A DNA stretch of 64,000 nucleotides from Papaver somniferum. Its lineage: Eukaryota > Streptophyta > Magnoliopsida > Ranunculales > Papaveraceae. The translations under genes were made by a program, and so were the position numbers. Every line of letters starts with the position of its first letter. The first letter of the stretch is position 1. The stretch lies in contig NC_039358.1 of the NCBI RefSeq assembly GCF_003573695.1, positions 233,257,560-233,321,559 of the forward strand, in the 5' to 3' direction. Below the pieces are notes generated by a model. That model ran no database searches. It was not told the DNA's origin and worked only from the letters and a program-made list of their open reading frames with translations. Of this stretch, positions 53,249 through 64,000 are shown piece after piece.

Positions 53249-56200
53249 CACCATAGAACCTCGATAAGGTTTTGAATTTCTTACACTAAGTGAAGGTTCA
53301 AACCTAAAAGATACCTATCATTTATGTGTTGATTTCAACGATAATGCTTAGTCTCAATATAGCTTCAACTACGTTGGCTTGATCCCACTCGGGTACGTAG
53401 GCAGTCACTTGTGTGATGCAGTCACTCCGATTTAAAAGTTTTTACTTTGTTTTTTGTGTTTTTTCAATTTTTACAATAGGGGGAGAATGTTAGATATTTT
53501 CAAAATTGTTTTCCGCTACGCAGAGTTTATGATGATCGACCTGAGAGAAGAAGACCGTTCTCTAAAGAAGACTCATGAATCCAGGATATAAACGCATGGC
53601 CATTAACGCGTTAAGCTACGGAACATATGATTTTATGAAATCAATATGTGTGGAGATTCTGGTTTTATCACAAGGGGTACTTGGTTCAAGACTAGTTTCA
53701 CCATAGAACCTCGATAAGGCTTTGAATTTTTACACTAAGTGAAGGTTCAAATCCAAAAGATACCTATCATTTATGTGTTGATTTCAACGATGATGCTTAG
53801 TCTCAATATAGCTTGAACTACGTTGGATTGATCCCACTCGGGTACGTAGGCAGTCACTTGTGTGATGCATCCACTCTGATTTAAAAGTTTTTACTTTGTA
53901 TTTTGTGTTTTTTCAAACTTTGAAAATAGGGGGAGAATGTTAGATATTTTCAAAATTGTTTGCCGCCACGCAGAGTTTACGGTGATCGTCCTGAGAGAAG
54001 AATACCGTTCTCTAAAGAAGACTCATGAATCCAGGATATAAGTGCATGGCCATTAACGCGCTAAGCTACGGAACATATGATTTTATGAAAACAATATGTG
54101 TGGAGATTCCGGTTTTATCACAAGGGGTACTTGGTTCAAGACTAGTTTCACCATAGAACCTTGATAAGGCTTTGAATTTCTACACTAAGTGAAGGTTCAA
54201 ATTTAAAAGATACCTATCATTTATGTGTTGATTTCAACGATGATGCTTAGCCTCAATATAGCTTGAACTACGTTGTCTTGATCCCACTCGGGTACGTAGG
54301 CAGTCACTTGTGTGATGCAGCCACTCTGATTTAAAAGTTTTTACTTTGTTTTTTGTGTTTTTTCAATTTTGAAAATAGGGGGAAAATGTTAGATATTTTC
54401 AAAATTGTTTGCCGCTACGCAGAGTTTACGGTGATCGACCTGAGAGAAGAAGACCGTTCACTAAAGAAGACTCATGAGTCCAGGATATAAGTGTATGTCC
54501 ATTAACGCGCTAAGCTACAGAACATATGATTTTATGAAATCAATATGTGTGGAGATTCCGGTTTTATCACAAGGGGTACTTGGTTCAAGACTAGTTTCAC
54601 CATAGAACCTCGATAAGGCTTTGAATTTCTTACACTAAGTGAAGGTTCAAATCCAAAAGATACCTATCATTTATGTGTTGATTTCAACGATGATACTTAG
54701 TCTCAATATAGCTTGAACTATGTTGGCTTGATCCCACTCGGGTACGTAGGCAGTCACTTGTGTGATGCAGCCACTCTGATTTAAAAATTTTTACTTTGTT
54801 TTTTGTGTTTTTTCAATTTTGAAAATAGGGGGAGAATGTTAGATATTTTCAAAATTGTTTGCCGCTACGCAGAGTTTACGGTGATCGGCCTGAGAGAAAA
54901 AGACCGTTCTCTAAAGAAGAATCATGAATCCAGGATATAAGTGCATAGCCATTAACGCGCTAAGCTACGGAACATATGATTTTATAAAATCAATATGTGT
55001 GGAGATTCCGGTTTTATCACAAGGAGTACTTGGTTCAAGACTAGTTTCACCATAGAACCTTGATAAGGCTTTGAATTTCTTACACTAAGTGAAGGTTCAA
55101 ATCCAAAAGATACCTATCATTTATGTGTTGATTTCAACGATGAGGCTTAGTCTCAATATAGCTTGAACTACGTTGGCTTGATCCCACTCGGGTACGTAGG
55201 CAGTCACTTGTGTGATGCAGCCACTCTGATTTAAAAGTTTTTACTTTGTTTTTTGTATTTTTTCAATTTTGAAAATAAGGGGAGAATGTTAGATATTTTC
55301 AAAATTGGTTGCCGCTATGCAGAGTTTACGGTGATCGGCCTGAGAGAAGAAGACCGTTCACTAAAGAAGACTCATGAATCCAGGATATAAGTGTATGGTC
55401 ATTAACGCGCTAAGCTACGGAACATATGATTTTACGAAATCAATATGTGTGGAGATTCTGGTTTTATCACATGGGGTACTTGGTTCAAGACTAGTTTCAC
55501 CATAGAACCTCGATAAGGCTTTGAATTTCTTACACTAAGTGAAGGTTCAAATCCAAAAGATACCTATCATTTATGTGTTGATTTCAACGATGATGCTTAG
55601 TCTCAATATAGCTTGAACTACGTTGGATTGATCCCACCCGGGTACGTAGGCAGTCACTTGTGTGATGCATCCACTCTGATTTAAAAGTTTTTACTTTGTA
55701 TTTTGTGTTTTTTCAAATTTTGAAAATAGGGGGAGAATGTTAGATATTTTCAAAATTGTTTGCCGCCACGCAGAGTTTACGGTGATCGTCCTGAGAGAAG
55801 AATACCGTTCTCTAAAGAAGACTCATGAATCCAGGATATAAGTGCATGGCCATTAACCCGCTAAGCTACGAAACATATGATTTTATGAAATCAATATGTG
55901 TGGAGATTCCGGTTTTATCACAAGGGGTACTTGGTTCAAGACTAGTTTCACCATAGAACCTTGATAAGGCTTTGAATTTCTACACTAAGTGAAGGTTCAA
56001 ATTTAAAAGATACCTATCATTTATGTGTTGATTTCAACGATGATGCTTAGCCTCAATATAGCTTGAACTACGTTGTCTTGATCCCACTCGGGTACGTAGG
56101 CAGTCACTTGTGTGATGCAGCCACTCTGATTTAAAAGTTTTTACTTTGTTTTTCGTGTTTTTTCAATTTTGAAAATAGGGGGAAAATGTTAGATATTTTC

Positions 56201-57802
56201 AAAATTGTTTGCCGCTACGCAGAGTTTACGGTGATCGTCCTGAGAGAAGAAGACCGTTCACTAAAGAAGACTCATGAGTCCAGGATATAAGTGTATGTCC
56301 ATTAACGCGCTAAGCTACGGAACATATGATTTTATGAAATCAATATGTGTGGAGATTCCGGTTTTATCACAAGGGGTACTTGGTTCAAGACTAGTTTCAC
56401 CATAGAACCTCGATAAGGCTTTGAATTTCTTACACTAAGTGAAGGTTCAAATCCAAAAGATACCTATCATTTATGTGTTGATTTCAACGATGATACTTAG
56501 TCTCAATATAGCTTGAACTATGTTGGCTTGATCCCACTCGGGTACGTAGGCAGTCACTTGTGTGATGCAGCCACTCTGATTTAAAAATTTTTACTTTGTT
56601 TTTTGTGTTTTTTCAATTTTGAAAATAGGGGGAGAATGTTAGATATTTTCAAAATTGTTTGCCGCTACGCAGAGTTTACGGTGATCGGCCTGAGAGAAAA
56701 AGACCGTTCTCTAAAGAAGAATCATGAATCCAGGATATAAGTGCATAGCCATTAACGCGCTAAGCTACGGAACATATGATTTTATGAAATCAATATGTGT
56801 GGAGATTCCGGTTTTATCACAAGGGGTACTTGGTTCAAGACTAGTTTCACCATAGAACCTTGATAAGGCTTTGAATTTCTTACACTAAGTGAAGGTTCAA
56901 ATCCAAAAGATACCTATCATTTATGTGTTGATTTCAACGATGAGGCTTAGTCTCAATATAGCTTGAACTACGTTGGCTTGATCCCACTCGGGTACGTACG
57001 CAGTCACTTGTGTGATGCAGCCACTCTGATTTAAAAGTTTTTACTTTGTTTTTTGTATTTTTTCAATTTTGAAAATAGGGGGAGAATGTTAGATATTTTC
57101 AAAATTGGTTGCCGCTATGCAGAGTTTACGGTGATCGGCCTGAGAGAAGAAGACCGTTCACTAAATAAGACTCATGAATCCGGGATATAAGTGTATGGTC
57201 ATTAACGCGCTAAGCTACGGAACATATGATTTTACGAAATCAATATGTGTGGAGATTCTGGTTTTATCACATGGGGTATTTGGTTCAAGACTAGTTTCAC
57301 CATAGAACCTCGATAAGGCTTTGAATTTCTTACACTAAGTGAAGGTTCAAATCCAAAAGATACCTATCATTTATGTGTTGATTTCAACGATGATGCTTAG
57401 TCTCAATATAGCTTGAACTACGTTGGCTTGATCCCACTCGGGTACGTAGGCAGTCACTTGTGTGATGCAGCCACTCTGATTTAAAAGTTTTTACTTTGTT
57501 TTTTGTGTTTTTTCAATTTTGAAAATAGGGTGAGAATGTTAGATATTTTCAAAATTGTTTGCCGCTACGCAGAGTTTACGGTGATCGTCCTGAGAGAAGA
57601 ATACCGTTCTCTAAAGAAGACTCATGAATCCAGGATATAAGTGCATGGCCATTAACTCGCTAAGCTACGGAACATATGATTTTATGAAATTAATATGTGT
57701 GGAGATTACGGTTTTATCACAAGGGGTATTTGGTTCAAGACTAGTTTCACCATAGAACCTTGATAAGGCTTTGAATTTCCTACACTAAGTGAAGGTTCAA
57801 AT
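53249..57802 (+). repeat. 450-bp tandem array with four-unit higher-order repeat
   Basis: Units start with CACCATAGAACC(T)T/CGATAA at 53249, 53699, 54149, 54598, 55048, 55498, 55949, 56398, 56848 and 57298, with a partial unit at 57748. Spacing is 449-451 bp. Each has GATACCTATCATTTATGTG, CTCGGGTACGTAGGCAGTCA, TTTTCAATTTTGAAAATA and a GGGGGAGAATGTTAGATATT tract. Variants recur four units apart: GTTGGATTG at about 53823 and 55623, GTTGTCTTG at about 54273 and 56073, TGTTGGCTTG at about 54721 and 56521, GATGAGGCTTAG at about 55139 and 56939. So a block of about 1.8 kb was itself duplicated. No coding frame. The GGGGGAGAATGTTAG tract looks like a polypurine tract next to an LTR start. Confidence 0.95.
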
Positions 57803-59280
57803 GTCCTCAATGTCTTTATTGTTGGAACTCTATTTTTGTATTAATATCGTGTTTTTATGTATTTTTAGGAAATAAACATTTTTGGAAAATCCGGCTCGAA
57901 AAGTTGATTTTGGCACCCGGAGGACAAGTGTTATTCGGACTCTCGCTTTTGGATAAGGGGTAACCTAATTACTAAGGGCCACCCCCAAGGCATCTTCTTT
58001 TCGCACCCCAGTCCAGGATAGGGGGCATATCATCTTCAACCTTTTGAAATTCAAATTTTGGCGGGAAAAATTGTTCTTGAACTGCCGTGACTAGGGTTGA
58101 GGATTTGAATGTGTTCTAGTGAGATTCAACGGCCCAAATTAAATGGGTTTGTTCCTAGGGCCTAGACAGAGCTGGTATGGGTGTTGGATTCGGTCAAATT
58201 TGGTTAGATAATCGGTGGGAATCAAAACAGGGAAGATATTCTCAAATAGGGAAGATATTCTATTCTTGGAATTGTTGGATGGAAGAGACGTGCATGGGTT
58301 AAATCTATTGGCTGGAAACTTCTCCTACAGCTCAGAGATGATGCGTGAAAGAGATAAACCAGGAAACAATCCGTAACAAATCAGAGAAATAAAGAAAAAA
58401 TATTTCGGAAAATATTCTTTTTATGGCCGGATATTCTTGGAGTTATTACAAGGATTGGAGTGACCTGTTTTGTATAAATAGGTCCCTAGTGTCGAGCAGA
58501 AGGGGTTAAAAAGTTTATGGATAGTTTGGGAGAAGTATAGAGCATTAACAGAGCGAGAAAATCAAGTTACAGGAAAGTTTCTGCTGCTGCTGCTGCCATT
58601 GAAGAACACGAAGAACGGACAGACCAGGGCAGTCGTTCTTCAACAGCGATAACGACTAACACTGACGGTCTTAGAGTTACCGTCAGCAGCAGTTTATTTC
58701 TATCGTTTCTGTAACAGTGTTCTGCAACATTTATAAGTGTTGCAAACACCCTATTTACTCAATTATGTTCTTTTTCATCATTTGTAAAACACTTGTGAGC
58801 ATCAATGAAATATTTTGAGAGGTTTTCCAACATGATGAGCGGCTAAAATACCTGGTGACTGAGGCGACGGAGGATCTATTCACTCATGTTTGATTGGTAA
58901 ATTCTTTTTATAATTTCTTAATAATTTATTTTATTTATTTCACTTGGATCAATAAAAAAAAGAGATAAAAATGGTTTTCTTAATTAGTTGTGAATCAGTT
59001 TGATGTTTTATGCTTATAATTAATTCTTTGATAAATCATGCTTAAGGATTACAATTTAATATTTGGACACCTTATAGATTAATAAGTGATTTAATGGAAA
59101 AAGAGCTAGATAATAATTATGAAATATTTTTGTAACCAATCAACTTGAAGTAATAGTGAATCCGGAGCCTTAGTCCATTTTAAATCTTGACATCACTCTT
59201 TGAAAATTAATTTTCTTTAATTTTATTTAAATCTAAAAATTCATTTCCTTCACAAGTCTTGAACGAACCATTTCTTACCA
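57803..59280 (+). mobile_element. LTR-like sequence after the tandem array
   Basis: It begins near TGTCCTCAATGTCTTTATTG. It contains GGCACCCGGAGGACAAGTGT, a TATA box TTTGTATAAATAGGTCC at about 58468, a CTGCTGCTGCTGCTGCC run, and, near 59160-59280, AT-rich leader sequence ending AAGTCTTGAACGAACC. The layout suits one LTR plus leader of a gypsy-type element. No second copy was found, so termini are guesses. Confidence 0.4.
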
Positions 59281-60635
59281 CTACTACAACAACATTTGAA
59301 AATACCATCAGTAACTCACTTCCCTTAGCAACAATCACTAGCACCATCTCATCTTGTATGATTCACCATTGTAACTGCATCTTCTCCAATCTCTAATTCA
59401 ACTCAATCCTATAGCAACAACATTCATATCTGTTTGTCTTTCTCTGCAACCATCACCTTCAGCTCAGCTCAACACATCAGCTCTCCACATTAACATAGCC
59501 TCAACCTCCATTCCTATCAACTCATACATCCTAAGATTATCAAGGTCAACAATATCATCCATTTAATTCTTCAATTCAAAATTAATACAATAATTACCTA
59601 AACTCTATAACTCATCACAGTAACAGAAATTCAATTCAATTGATTGAAGAAAATTACCTCAGACCCAAACTCTAACCTCTTACAATTAACCAATCCTCAC
59701 TGCTAGCTCGGTTCGGCTTCAACCAACACCAAATAGCCATCCCAAATCCTTCCCTGAGTTCTTCTCATGAAACCCTATATTTTCACTGCAAACAGAGATT
59801 CAATCAATAAATCCTTCTCCCTTCCTCGTAACAGTAAAAACCCATTATCAATTGATCGATTTTGTGATCAATTTCTCACAAACCCAAAATTCTCTTCAGT
59901 CAAAATAGAACCCTCACCAATTCATAACTCCACAATTCCATCTCCTTCATCATTCATGCAGTTCACTAACTAATTCCCTTTATTCAAATCCAGAAACCTT
60001 AACTAAGTCTTTGATTTACTTTTCGCCTGAGTTTGAAATGAAACCATTAGTGAGAAAATCAAACCCTACTTTCAATTTCAAACTCAGAAGAAAAATAATG
60101 AAAGGAAAATTTCAAACTAAATTTCAAATCCTGATGGAAACCCATTAGTCAGATATGATTAGAAAACAAAAAACCCATTAATCCGACCAAAATCAAAGCC
60201 TAATTTCAATTTTAACACAATCTGCAGACCCTAATAGGTTCGATCTACAGCAGCAACTCCATCCTCTTCATCCTTTGCTCAAACAATCACAACAGCATCA
60301 CCGACAATCAACTCTTAACGTTTCTCTTAAGTTTCTGATATCATAATCACAAAATCTTCTCACGGAAACACGAGAAGAGAAGAACAGGGGAAAGAGGAAG
60401 AAGAAAGAACTAACGGGGAAAGATGGTGAACCCATGACTAGTATAATAGGGTTTTCAAGGGTAAATATGTAAATCACGGCAGATTATTTTGACCGAGTCA
60501 GCGAAAAAGACCAAGTGTGTGGGTCCTGACGGAAAAACTAACGGTTGCGGCATTTAATAAACTCTGAAAAAACGGTGGCATTTCTTGAATCGGGATTTGC
60601 AAGTGTGGCAGTTTGTTAAAAATCCCTTCAAAATT
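59281..60635. other. No supported gene
   Basis: CA-rich on + to about 60370, reading on - like transcribed leader sequence with CT-rich starts (near 60400). 60440-60620 (AACGGTTGCGGCATTTAATA, AAACGGTGGCATTTCTTG) looks like the end of some dispersed element. No protein family recognised. Confidence 0.4.
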
Positions 60636-60863
60636 TCATATAATTATGGGTGTCACGGAACAAAAAATTAATCTTGGGCCTGATAATAAGAATATTATTT
60701 TTATTGGGTCTGCGCATAATTTTCCCATTGCGAATAGCATACCTGTCTTGGATTTCCCAAAGAGACATCGCCAGGGTTTGCATACTTTTCTGCATTGCAA
60801 GATGGATTTGATAGGTAATTTAGCACGTATGTCTAATATCATATCTGGATTCAATTTCTCCAC
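60636..60863 (-). pseudogene. Orphan F-box domain
   Basis: It reads MEKLNPDMILDIRAKLPIKS then ILQCRKVCKPWRCLF, a good F-box (LPxxxxxDIxxxLPxKSxxxCRxVCKxW). This is the SKP1-binding N-terminal helix bundle of SCF adaptors. After FGKSKTGMLFAMG and PIKIIFLLSGPRLIFCS the frame stops at 60636. No FBA, kelch or LRR domain follows directly. The nearest FBA domain is 8 kb downstream on the same strand (52425-51474), beyond the tandem array, so the two may be halves of one split gene. Confidence 0.65.
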
Positions 60864-60984
60864 CAGTGCAGCTGCAGTTTTATGTTATCCACAAATCAAG
60901 TAGCTCCAGATTTATTATTGTCTCTTCTTTGATTCTTGTTGTACTGCTAGGGTTTTCTATTCCGCCCTTGTATATTTAAATGTT

Positions 60985-61245
60985 TTTTCTTGACTCATCT
61001 GAGTCGTCCGAATCTGACTCTTATGAATCTTATGGATATCACCCGATATTTTGAGTCAAATGAGTCATTTGTCTCGATAATATGTGAGTCAGTGGCTTGT
61101 TCTCAGGAGTCACTATCCATGACTCAGATGGGCGAATCATGAGTCATATTGGGAGTCAGATCTGACTCAATATCAAAAACAAACGATCTGACATATGACT
61201 AGAACCGAGTCAGCAAAAAAACAAACACTCTTAGCACGGTTTATT
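60985..61245. repeat. GAGTCA-rich dispersed repeat, second copy
   Basis: GACTCATCTGAGTCGTCCGA, GAGTCAAATGAGTCATTTG and GAGTCAGATCTGACTCAAT: same vocabulary as 39105-39640. Confidence 0.45.
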
Positions 61246-61370
61246 GGCCTTGGCTGCTGTAGTATGTTGGAGTCTAAAATCCAAATACAGAAGGCTGTAA
61301 AATCAAAATAAAGGGCACTCTCCAAGTTGCACCCTTGTTCTTTTACCATACTTATCAGTTATCACAGACC

Positions 61371-61381
61371 CACAGCCGTTA
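61371..61381 (+). repeat. Left LINE target duplication
   Basis: CACAGCCGTTA, repeated at 62262-62272. The paralogous unfilled site at 50813-50822 reads CACAGCGTTA. Confidence 0.85.
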
Positions 61382-62261
61382 TACTCTTTGTTTTGCTAAG
61401 TCCCAAATTTCAAAAAAAAAAAATGCAAAAAGTAATATACATGAGGAATTACAAGAAAGGGAACCAAAAACTTAGCCACAAATAAAAACTGAACTACCTG
61501 AGAAAGACGCTGCTCACAGTCTCAAACATAAGCCATGGAACTAAATTACTTAAAAACGTAATATTCCATATCCGGCCTTTCTAAAACTCATAAAGTTTAA
61601 GACCTTCCCACATCTGCCACAAAGTTCATTTCCCTGAAAGCATGCTCATAATGAATAGAGTCGTAATGACTCCCCACAGCTAACCATCTTTGCCTGAATC
61701 TCCAAGGAATCGAATTACCATCAAAAGCCTTCACTGTACTAGCCTTATCTCGTCCAACCAAGGCCTTTTTGTGACTCCATTGCCATGCCCATTGGTCATT
61801 CAAGCAATGCAATCACTGCGTATGTCTCTGCAGAAAAACTTGGTGTGATGCCAAGCCCAATATTCTGAGCCCCAATGACGCTGCAATCTGCCAGGATTGC
61901 CAACTGATGCCCCAACGAAACATAATAAGACTTCATTAGGGTCTCGAGGTCTCCAGCTAAATTCAGCTGACGCTACCATTTTAACCCTCTGTGATCCTGA
62001 GGACTTCACAGGTGTTGTGCATAAAACCATGTTAACCTTGAGCACATTCCTGAAAATTTTGATCTTAAATTGGAACCATCTGACCTTTTCATTGTCGCAA
62101 TGCACTTTATTTCTCAGTTTCAATAGTTCGCTGCTTGCTAGATTAGCAATTAGCCATAAATCCTTGATCATACGACTTCTTCCTCTAGCTGACTTAAGGA
62201 TCAGGTAAAAAATATGCTGGACTCGAATCAAAAATCCCTGAAATCCACCTCCAGCCTTTAG
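61382..62261 (-). mobile_element. 5'-truncated LINE with RNase H remnant
   Basis: The - strand encodes the tail of an L1-type ORF2. After IKDLWLIANLASSELLKLRN come the RNase H start SWRPRDPNEVLLCFVGASVG (normally DGA, here VGA) and, in the next frame after an indel, LGRDKASTVKAF-like sequence, NSIPWRFRQRWLAVGSHYDS, and IHYEHAFREMNFVADVG, the RNase H end (HxxRExNxxAD). It has stops and frameshifts. It is bounded by 11-bp CACAGCCGTTA duplications. The typical poly(A) on the - strand 3' end is not clear, apart from an internal A-run on + at 61413. The right end is an ordinary 5' truncation. Confidence 0.8.
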
Positions 62262-63175
62262 CACAGCCGTTAGTGAGAGCAGCTAGACCACCTTGAACAT
62301 AGAAAGAAGAAAGTGAAAACATCTTGGTAAACGAGACTTTCCACTCAATTGGGTACTGATTGGGTGTTTATCCATGGATGTACTCTTCTTTGTGCCAAAG
62401 AATATTTGATAGCCACAAACAACGGTGCATTCAAGGTAGGGCATCAAACACCAATCTGTCAGATAAAGTGCAGGTACATGCCAAACTATGCAGGTCCAGC
62501 TTCCAAGCATCAGATTTGTCATTCTTTATACTCAACTTACTCGGCTGACTTAGAAGTTATGACTTAGTGTAGCAGTCCATTCTTCTTGTATCTTCTTCGA
62601 CAGGTTTTGGGCAGAAACATTGAGTAACCCCTTAGGAAAGCAGTGGCAGCTACTAGATACTCTCTACTCAACAAAAACAACACCCAAAAAAATCTTCATT
62701 TAAATATCAGAGCCACTTAATAAGAAACTATTAGAAAAATGAACGAATGATCAACAGAGGGTAAAAAGATCTTAGTAGTGAAAACTCAAAACGAAAAGAA
62801 AAGAAAAGAAAAGAAAAGGTGAAAAACTTACAAAATTTAAGTAAAAACCAATCTAAGACAGTAACTATTGCCTGAGCAACACTTGTTCAATTAGAAAATC
62901 AGTTGTTCACTGACAATCTTAAAAACATAAGATCCCACAAACCTCAACAATCCACATGTCAGATGCAATCATGAAACCAAAACTTACGTAAAGGAGTTCG
63001 GCCAGGGCTGGCGTAAAACTGGATCAAGGGGATGTAACTGCGAAAGCAAATTTTGAAAAATAAATTAGCTACATTTGGTATGCATACTAAACCATGTAAA
63101 GTAATGACACCATGCACCATCCGAAAAAAGACTACTCTAATCATAAACACACAGTATACAGACACTGGCAATTAC
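62262..63175. other. 3' flank of right-edge PPR gene
   Basis: 62580-62660 resembles the candidate exon 3' of the PPR gene at 36845 (CTGTCGAAGAAG on -). An (AAAAG)n microsatellite occupies about 62791-62818. No independent gene. Confidence 0.5.
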
Positions 63176-64000
63176 CTGAGATAAAGGAAGCATCCATCGA
63201 TCCAAACAATTCTACTACCTCCTCAATTTTTCCATTCTTGCAGATTCTATCTAAAACTGTACCAAATGTAATTTTATTTGGATATTGACCAAATGATTGT
63301 ATCTCATTGAAGATACCTTCTGCGACCTTTATTCTACCACCTCGGTATAGCCCAGCTAAGAGTATACTGTAAGTAAGTGTTGTAGGTTTCAACCCGTTTT
63401 GTTTCATTTTATTGAATAACAACATAGCTTCATCCAGCTTACAATTCCTGCAATACCCATCAATTAATGTAGTGCAACTGACAGCATTCGGTTCAAGGCC
63501 CCTATCCACCATCGAGTCAAATAGTTCCGCCGCATCTTGCAACCGACCTGCCAAACATAGACCGTTGATCATTGAATTATAAGTAATCCGATCAGGTTTT
63601 ATATTTAGCTTCTCCATGTATCTAAATACCCCCACAGCATCATCTATGTTACCATATTTACAAAGTGAATCTATCAATATAGTAAAGGTTATTGTAGTGG
63701 GTAAAATCCCTTGATCCAACATTTCATTAAAATATCTTCTTGCTTCTTCCCATTGACCATGTATGCAATGACCATGAATCATACAGCTATAAGTTGTTAC
63801 ATCCGCAGAGATTCCTCTACTAACCATCTCGTCAAAGATTCTCCTTGCCTCGTCCAACCGTCCTGAATCGAAAAGCCCGTTAATCAAAGAAGTGTAAACA
63901 ACTACATCGGGTGCAACATTCAGATCTTTAAGCATTTCAGAGAATAGAACCAAAGCTTCATCAACTAATCCTCCTTTACAAAGTGTTTCTATAGTCGCAC
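63176..64000 (-). CDS. Rf-like PPR protein, C-terminal part, runs off window
   Basis: Open from the right edge (codons ...TIETLCKGGLVDEALVLF). It encodes P-type motifs VVVYTSLINGLFDSGRLDEA, VTTYSCMIHGHCIHGQWEEA, TITFTILIDSLCKYGNIDDA, RITYNSMINGLCLAGRLQDA, AVSCTTLIDGYCRNCKLDEA, TLTYSILLAGLYRGGRIKVA and KITFGTVLDRICKNGKIEEV. It then stops in motif register at SMDASFISG, just before GTAATTGCC. Reading through adds a few residues and a stop at 63141. It is closest to the gene at 36845 (same truncation point and donor, same 3' sequence), with about 13 kb of other DNA and a copia insertion between. The 5' part lies outside the window. Confidence 0.85.

Noticed and set aside
53249..57802. CRISPR-like interpretation of the regular repeats
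   Set aside because: Units are 450 bp and near identical throughout, with no short repeat/unique spacer pattern; plant nuclear context.
61897..62208. + strand frame of 103 codons
   Set aside because: Opposite strand of the LINE ORF2 remnant; composition explained by it.

Overview
The window is nuclear DNA of a flowering plant, probably a dicot. The evidence is AT-rich sequence, genes with GT-AG introns, Rf-like PPR genes, a SKP1-like gene, F-box-associated sequence, FAR1-type and plant-mobile-domain proteins, and dense LTR retrotransposons, MULEs, hAT-type MITEs and a LINE. I cannot name the species. Genes are few and most are decayed; about three quarters of the window is transposon-derived or unassigned.

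1-11 kb: a cluster of unrelated plant gene fragments that keep their exon-intron structure, all on the + strand. They are an alternative NAD(P)H dehydrogenase (NDA type), a formin FH2 piece, coiled-coil exons and one unidentified exon. A CACTA-like terminus and a pol-deleted Ty3/gypsy element of probable Tat lineage follow; the gypsy element has gag/protease on + and a multi-exon antisense accessory gene on -. 11-15 kb: a secreted protein gene with an internal duplication and a frameshift in the second copy, then a broken PPR gene.

15.3-24.7 kb: a mobile-element block. Two adjacent MULE-like elements (15330-17267 and 17357-21345) share terminal inverted repeats, each has its own 8-bp target duplication, and both carry arrays of paired AGTTCGGTTA/TAACCGAACT motifs. 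The larger holds a FAR1/MULE-type transposase facing a three-exon plant-mobile-domain gene, both cut short where they meet. A third element (about 21.35-24.70 kb) carries gene fragments and GTGTACA-type repeats. 24.7-29.7 kb: hAT-like elements, one with a perfect 8-bp target duplication. 29.9-30.3 kb: a SKP1-like gene with a frameshifted C-terminus.

30.9-38.3 kb: two Rf-like P-class PPR genes on the - strand. One is intact (616 codons, 15 motifs); the other ends at a splice donor after about 12 motifs. LRR receptor-like fragments lie on the 3' side of each. A third such PPR gene runs off the right edge (63176-64000). Together with the pseudogene at 13.3-15.1 kb this is a dispersed Rf-like cluster made by segmental duplication.

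40.2-50 kb: an older copia gag on - is split by a pol-less copia-type element of about 8.4 kb with 2.4-kb LTRs. 51.5-61 kb: a frameshifted F-box-associated domain and, 8 kb upstream on the same strand, an orphan F-box. Between them lies a 4.55-kb tandem array of a 450-bp unit with a four-unit (about 1.8 kb) higher-order repeat, next to LTR-like sequence. 61.4-62.3 kb: a truncated LINE with an 11-bp target duplication; a paralogous copy of its target at 50.8 kb lacks it.

No CRISPR array, rRNA gene or convincing tRNA gene was seen. Assignments come from reading translations and recalling families; no database search was run.
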